NCBI GenBank assembly: GCA_900547975.1
Contig: URIX01000007.1
Span: forward strand, 1-43,964
Direction of reading: 5' to 3'
Origin: an uncultured Eubacteriales bacterium
Lineage (GTDB): Bacteria; Bacillota; Clostridia; Christensenellales; CAG-917
DNA: 43,964 nucleotides
Part shown: positions 41,471-43,964 of the stretch, piece after piece
Numbering within the stretch: the first letter of the stretch is position 1
Layout of the letters: each line of letters starts with the position of its first letter
Notes under the pieces: generated by a model
Told to the model about the DNA's origin: nothing
Database searches by the model: none
The model's input: only the letters and a program-made list of their open reading frames with translations
Program-made: the position numbers and the translations under genes

Positions 41471-41533
41471 GCGTGCTAAGCACGCAATCGACCAAACAAT
41501 CGTACATGCGAATTGAGGTTTGTGTTCTTATCC
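41471..41533 (-). repeat. R2 fragment, copy d
   Basis: On the plus strand it starts with the hairpin GCGTGC taa GCACGC, followed by a diverged ACCAAACAATCG and GCGAATTGAGGTTTGTGTTC. This matches the first ~65 bases of copy a. The rest of R2 is missing, replaced by the promoter region of the DUF4364 gene. Confidence 0.5.
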
Positions 41534-41596
41534 TTGTGTATTTTCGCGCTCCTCACTACAACAAATTGTATTTCGACAAATTTTTTGCTTTTGCGC

Positions 41597-41632
41597 TTGT
41601 TTTCCTCAAAAATACGATGTAATATATCGTAT
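41597..41632 (+). promoter_or_regulatory. DUF4364 gene promoter with overlapping dyad operator
   Basis: TTGTTT (41597-41602) and TAATAT (41620-41625) are 17 bp apart. A 21-bp dyad at 41612-41632 (arms ATACGAT and ATATCGTAT, one mismatched pair) spans the -10 box, the place where a bound dimer would block transcription. The product is itself a winged-helix protein, so autoregulation is plausible but unproven. Confidence 0.55.
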
Positions 41633-41693
41633 CGCTTCCGCATTGCTGTTCTTTGCAAGGCAAAAGCGGATTTTTGTTTTTTTGAGGAACGCG

Positions 41694-42239
41694 ATGGAAT
41701 ATTTGCAAGAAGGTTTCGGCTCGAATCAATCCCTCGACAGCAAGGTTCAAAAACTTGTCATTCTTTTCGTGTTCGACAAAATGGCGATTCCCCTTGCCGA
41801 AACGACAATCCTCGACATATGCTCGTCCGACAACAACTGGCTGTCGTATATGGAGTGCAAGCAGTATTTGTCCGAACTTCTGGACACCAACCTCATCTAC
41901 CGCGTGCCGAAAAGCGATATGCTGGGCATCACGCAAGACGGGGTGAGTTGCCTTTCGCTGTTCTTCACCAAAATTCCCTCGTCCATTCGCGACGAAATCG
42001 TGCAATACGCTCGCGACAACCGTATGCGTTTCAAGAAACGCCAATCCTATTTTTGCGACTATTCCAAAAATGCCGACGGCACTTACACCGTGATTATGCG
42101 CATCAACAACGACATAACCACCCTTATGGAATTGAAACTCGTGGTTGCCAACCGCCAACTTGCAAAATATCTGTACAAGAGTTGGGTTGACAAGGCATCG
42201 ACGACATATTCGCTCATTTACGATAATTTGATAGAATAA
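41694..42239 (+). CDS. DUF4364 family winged-helix regulator
   Basis: A 181-residue protein. The N-terminal ~90 residues form a winged-helix domain (LDSKVQKLVILFVFDKMAIPLAETTILDIC, WLSYMECKQYLSELLDTNLIY, LGITQDGVSCLSLF). The C-terminal ~90 residues are the DUF4364-specific alpha/beta part (IPSSIRDEIVQYARDNRMRFKK, then DGTYTVIMRINND, then LMELKLVVANRQLAKYLYKSW). A putative DNA-binding regulator, common in Clostridia and of unknown target. The start has GAGG eight bases upstream. The long frame continues far upstream but reads through the promoter. It is alone on the plus strand; R2 copy c starts one base after its TAA. Confidence 0.88.
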   Translation: MEYLQEGFGSNQSLDSKVQKLVILFVFDKMAIPLAETTILDICSSDNNWLSYMECKQYLSELLDTNLIYRVPKSDMLGITQDGVSCLSLFFTKIPSSIRDEIVQYARDNRMRFKKRQSYFCDYSKNADGTYTVIMRINNDITTLMELKLVVANRQLAKYLYKSWVDKASTTYSLIYDNLIE

Positions 42240-42240
42240 G

Positions 42241-42420
42241 AGCAAAAATCATCGCAAGGCAACGGCAACACGCAAGTGTGCGTATCGCCGAAAGCCTTGC
42301 TCGATTTATTGCTCTGCTAACCGCGCAGAGAATTTGCGCTATCAGTTCAAGCACGGACAAAAAATCAAACCGCAATTTCGCCAAATTATCTGCTTGGTGG
42401 GCGCGTGCCTTACAGCACGC
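42241..42420 (+). repeat. R2 structured repeat, copy c
   Basis: A full-length copy in the sense direction of the DUF4364 gene. It starts with AGCAAAAATCATCGCA one base after the stop codon. The following hairpin region (GGCAAC...ACGCA/TGCGT...GCC) differs from copy b but still pairs. The central block, with CTGCTAACCGCGCAGAG, GCGC...GCGC pairing and CAATTTCGCCAAATTATCTG, is nearly the same. It ends in a GCGTGC/GCACGC hairpin. A 69-residue frame within it is not supported. Confidence 0.8.
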
Positions 42421-42517
42421 AAGCGGAAAAACGAATCCCGATTTGGCGCACTATTATGAATCCGTTACGAACGAAAATTTTACATAACAAATTCAACGTT
42501 TTACTATCGCATATTGT

Positions 42518-42567
42518 AAAAAACAATGCTTTATATGCGCATTTTGCACACATAAAGCATTGTTTTT
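42518..42567. terminator. Bidirectional terminator
   Basis: AAAAACAATGCTTTAT pairs with ATAAAGCATTGTTTTT, giving T tracts on both strands. It serves the DUF4364 transcript (plus) and the ECF transporter transcript (minus), which converge here. Confidence 0.85.
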
Positions 42568-42611
42568 GTCATTTCGTAGCAAATTTCGTTGATTGATAAT
42601 TTAGATATTCC

Positions 42612-42720
42612 GCGGCTGCGGCAAAGCCGCAATTTCACTGCGCCGTAGGCACAATTTCACGCACGCGTCGCGTGCATTTCACTGCCGCAAGGCAATATCG
42701 CTGCGCCATAGGCGCAATCA
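42612..42720. repeat. Tandem array of five different mini-hairpins
   Basis: Units of 22, 22, 22, 19 and 19 bp start at 42617, 42639, 42661, 42683 and 42702. Each is a short perfect or near-perfect hairpin of different sequence (GCGGC/GCCGC, GCC/GGC, GCACGC/GCGTGC, TGCC/GGCA, TGCGCC/GGCGCA). The first three are followed by the constant ATTTCAC, the later two by a variant. The last three bases of the array are the stop codon of the ECF transporter gene. Confidence 0.8.
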
Positions 42721-43365
42721 TTTTTCGTCCTCGTTTTCCGTCTTTTCGTCGGCGGTTTCTTCGTCGGAAACGACATCGGTTTTTGGTTGCGAAACCGGTT
42801 TGTCTTTGAGGACTAGTTGCGTTTTCGGACGTATCTTTTCAAGGCGCGCGGCGTACAAAGCAAGCACCGCGATAAGCGTTGAAGCAACCGCTTGCAACAC
42901 GTTTTTCGGCAAGGATGTCAACGCCGATTCGGGCGTGCCGTACATAAACGCTTTGCAGATGTAGTACCCCACCGCCATAAGCATCGTGCAAACGATGCAG
43001 GTTATCGTCGCAAAGGTTATTTTGAGCGCGACGTCGCGCTTTGTCGGGGTCTCTTTTTTGTCAAACCACTTGTAAATGAGCGTGAACGCAACGCCCGCAA
43101 GCAAGCCTTCGATAGCCTTTATGACGAGAGTGTAAAGCATCGTCACGGGGTAGGTCGTAAGGTCTGCGAGGAACGCACCCAAGCCCCCCGCTATCATAGC
43201 CGTGAGAGGATTGAACAGCGCGGCGGCAATCAATATGGCACTGTCGCCGATGTTGAAATTTGCAACCGGCGTGGATACGCCGATGAGCGTTGCAACGTAC
43301 ACGATTGCGGTCATCATACCCGTGTACGCGATGAATTTGATAGTAAATTTTCCGTTTTTCTTCAT
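42718..43365 (-). CDS. ECF transporter S component, probably riboflavin-specific
   Basis: A 215-residue integral membrane protein with five or six helices (residues ~8-175). The text FNIGDSAILIAAALFNPLTAMIAGGLGAFLADL and TLVIKAIEGLLAGVAF is typical of substrate-binding S components of energy-coupling factor importers (DUF1393/ECF-ribofla_trS-like). The ATPase and EcfT parts are not in the window and are presumably shared. The FMN riboswitch directly upstream makes riboflavin the most likely substrate. The sequence is not the classical RibU type as I remember it. A polar, acidic tail of ~40 residues (from ~175) is unusual. Its stop codon is formed by the end of the mini-hairpin array. Confidence 0.85.
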   Translation of the reverse strand: MKKNGKFTIKFIAYTGMMTAIVYVATLIGVSTPVANFNIGDSAILIAAALFNPLTAMIAGGLGAFLADLTTYPVTMLYTLVIKAIEGLLAGVAFTLIYKWFDKKETPTKRDVALKITFATITCIVCTMLMAVGYYICKAFMYGTPESALTSLPKNVLQAVASTLIAVLALYAARLEKIRPKTQLVLKDKPVSQPKTDVVSDEETADEKTENEDEK

Positions 43366-43395
43366 AAAAAATCTCCGTTTTTTACGGAGAAGGAA
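43366..43395 (-). terminator. Riboswitch expression platform: terminator that also hides the ribosome-binding site
   Basis: On the minus strand TCTCCGT pairs with ACGGAGA around five A residues, then come six T and directly the ATG. The right arm contains GGAG, the only Shine-Dalgarno sequence of the gene, so the hairpin both terminates and sequesters. TTCCTT (43390-43395) just before and into the left arm can instead pair with AAGGAA of the aptamer's closing stem. Confidence 0.8.
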
Positions 43396-43420
43396 CGAAC
43401 AGACCTTTTGTCTGCACGCT

Positions 43421-43543
43421 ATTCCTTCCCAGTCTGACTTTACAGGCGGTTGCGGAATCTCACCGCATCGGCTGTTGGGGCTGTTGGACTTGTCCGTTCA
43501 AAGACGGCATCACCACCGGTTGGGATATACCCACCCAAGAAAT
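43421..43543 (-). ncRNA. FMN riboswitch (RFN element) aptamer
   Basis: On the minus strand the element reads GGGTATATCCCAACCGGTGG, then TGATGCC, later GATGCGGTGAGATTCCGCA, ACCGCCTGTAAAGTC and GACTGGGAAGGAA. These are the conserved RFN segments in the right order. The closing stem pairs TTTCTT (near 43542) with AAGGAA (near 43422). It controls the ECF S component gene: FMN binding would stabilise the closing stem, free the terminator arm and switch expression off. Confidence 0.95.
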
Positions 43544-43560
43544 AGATTTGCTACATTTAT

Positions 43561-43589
43561 ATTTTATGACCGACGCTATGCAATGTCAA
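43561..43589 (-). promoter_or_regulatory. Promoter of the FMN riboswitch transcript
   Basis: On the minus strand TTGACA (43584-43589) and TAAAAT (43561-43566) are exactly 17 bp apart. Transcription would start about 10 bases before the aptamer's closing stem. Upstream, 43590-43734 holds no gene or element I can name, apart from a weak GTCCGC/GCGGAC hairpin at about 43695-43717. Confidence 0.85.
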
Positions 43590-43734
43590 CGTTTAACTGT
43601 CGCAGTTAATAAACACTTTCGGCGTTTTGTCTTGAAAGTGGCTTTGATTGCAACTTTCGTTGAACTTATTTCGCAGACGAGATAAAAACCGCCGTCCGCG
43701 AACTTGAGAGCGGACTTTTGACAAACACTCATTC

Positions 43735-43964
43735 AAGGCGTACTTATTAACGGAATGTGCCTATTCGCAGACGGAACGCGAGCCGCAAGGCGGCGAGAAA
43801 AGCGAACGCCGAGCTTGACGGAAAGTACAAGCGACTGCGCCGTTTGGGTGCGAAGCTGGCGCACAAAGCGCAGTGACACAAGTAGAGAAATGTCCCTATC
43901 TATGCGAGTGCTGAGTGTTGCCCCACGCGAAGCGGACGCCGTGGGTTCCCTCAAATTTATGCAG
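43735..43964 (+). repeat. R3 repeat, right copy (cut by window edge)
   Basis: It begins AAGGCGTACTTATTAACGG and continues with several self-complementary GC-rich stretches (for example GCCGCAAGGCGGC and GCGCC...GGCGC). The first ~62 bases are repeated, inverted, at 1-62. A 73-residue minus-strand frame within it is Arg/Ser-rich without a ribosome-binding site and is not annotated as a gene. Confidence 0.75.

Noticed and set aside
42278..42487. A 69-residue plus-strand frame after the DUF4364 gene
   Set aside because: It lies in R2 copy c; the same region in copy b is not open in the matching frame in any convincing way.
87..42720. Dispersed repeats as a CRISPR array or as integron attC sites
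   Set aside because: Copies are far apart, not separated by regular unique spacers, and no cas or integrase gene is present. The genes next to them are housekeeping or long surface genes, not cassettes.
43733..43954. A 73-residue minus-strand frame at the right edge
   Set aside because: It lies wholly in the R3 repeat, is rich in Arg and Ser and lacks a ribosome-binding site.

Overview
The window (about 44 kb, moderate G+C) looks like chromosomal DNA of an uncultured, probably gut-dwelling member of the Clostridia. The evidence is a rpmE / DUF1385 / prmC / prfA cluster, a DUF4364 regulator, an FMN riboswitch in front of an ECF-transporter S component, a V/A-type rather than F-type ATPase, Gram-positive lipoproteins and a cell-surface giant with MBG/YDG modules. 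Almost every gene lies on the minus strand; only queH and the DUF4364 gene are on the plus strand. There are no rRNA or tRNA genes, no CRISPR, and no transposase or phage gene.

Layout, left to right. 1-412: three dispersed structured repeats side by side. 413-3902: a J-like protein with a Cys-rich tail and a DUF5685 protein, then threonine synthase and a small P-loop protein. 4020-8822: a (Re-)citrate/isopropylmalate synthase-like enzyme, release factor 1, a DUF1385-PrmC fusion, and ribosomal protein L31. 9072-11855: a sulfonate/NMT1-type ABC importer led by a TM1266-type small regulator. 12307-17298: a MacB/FtsX-type ABC system with a 598-residue lipoprotein of unknown function. 17428-18036: queH. 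18297-20330: a PepSY lipoprotein, an ECF sigma factor and an anti-sigma protein that itself ends in a PepSY domain. 20457-21308: DUF3737 protein. 21380-30425: rpiB followed by a nine-gene V-ATPase operon in the ntpF-I-K-E-C-G-A-B-D order of Enterococcus hirae, whose K subunit keeps the Na+ ligand residues. 30845-41188: one gene for a 3,447-residue surface protein, about a quarter of the window. 41694-42239: DUF4364 regulator. 42718-43365: riboflavin-type ECF S component under an FMN riboswitch. 43735-43964: a repeat that is inverted relative to the one at the left edge.

The most unusual content is between the genes. Two repeat families (called R1 and R2 here) keep their folded shape while the stem sequences change. 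They sit at the 3' ends of unrelated genes: both complete R2 copies with an intact neighbour begin within one base of a TAA stop codon, in the same orientation relative to the gene. A third family (R3) lies at both window ends, a tandem array of five different mini-hairpins abuts a fourth gene, and hairpin-plus-AT-repeat modules accompany R1 and R2. R3 at both edges suggests that the window is an assembly contig that broke in repeats. Several promoters with exact 17-bp spacing, intrinsic terminators, and one apparently leaderless promoter (queH) are readable directly.
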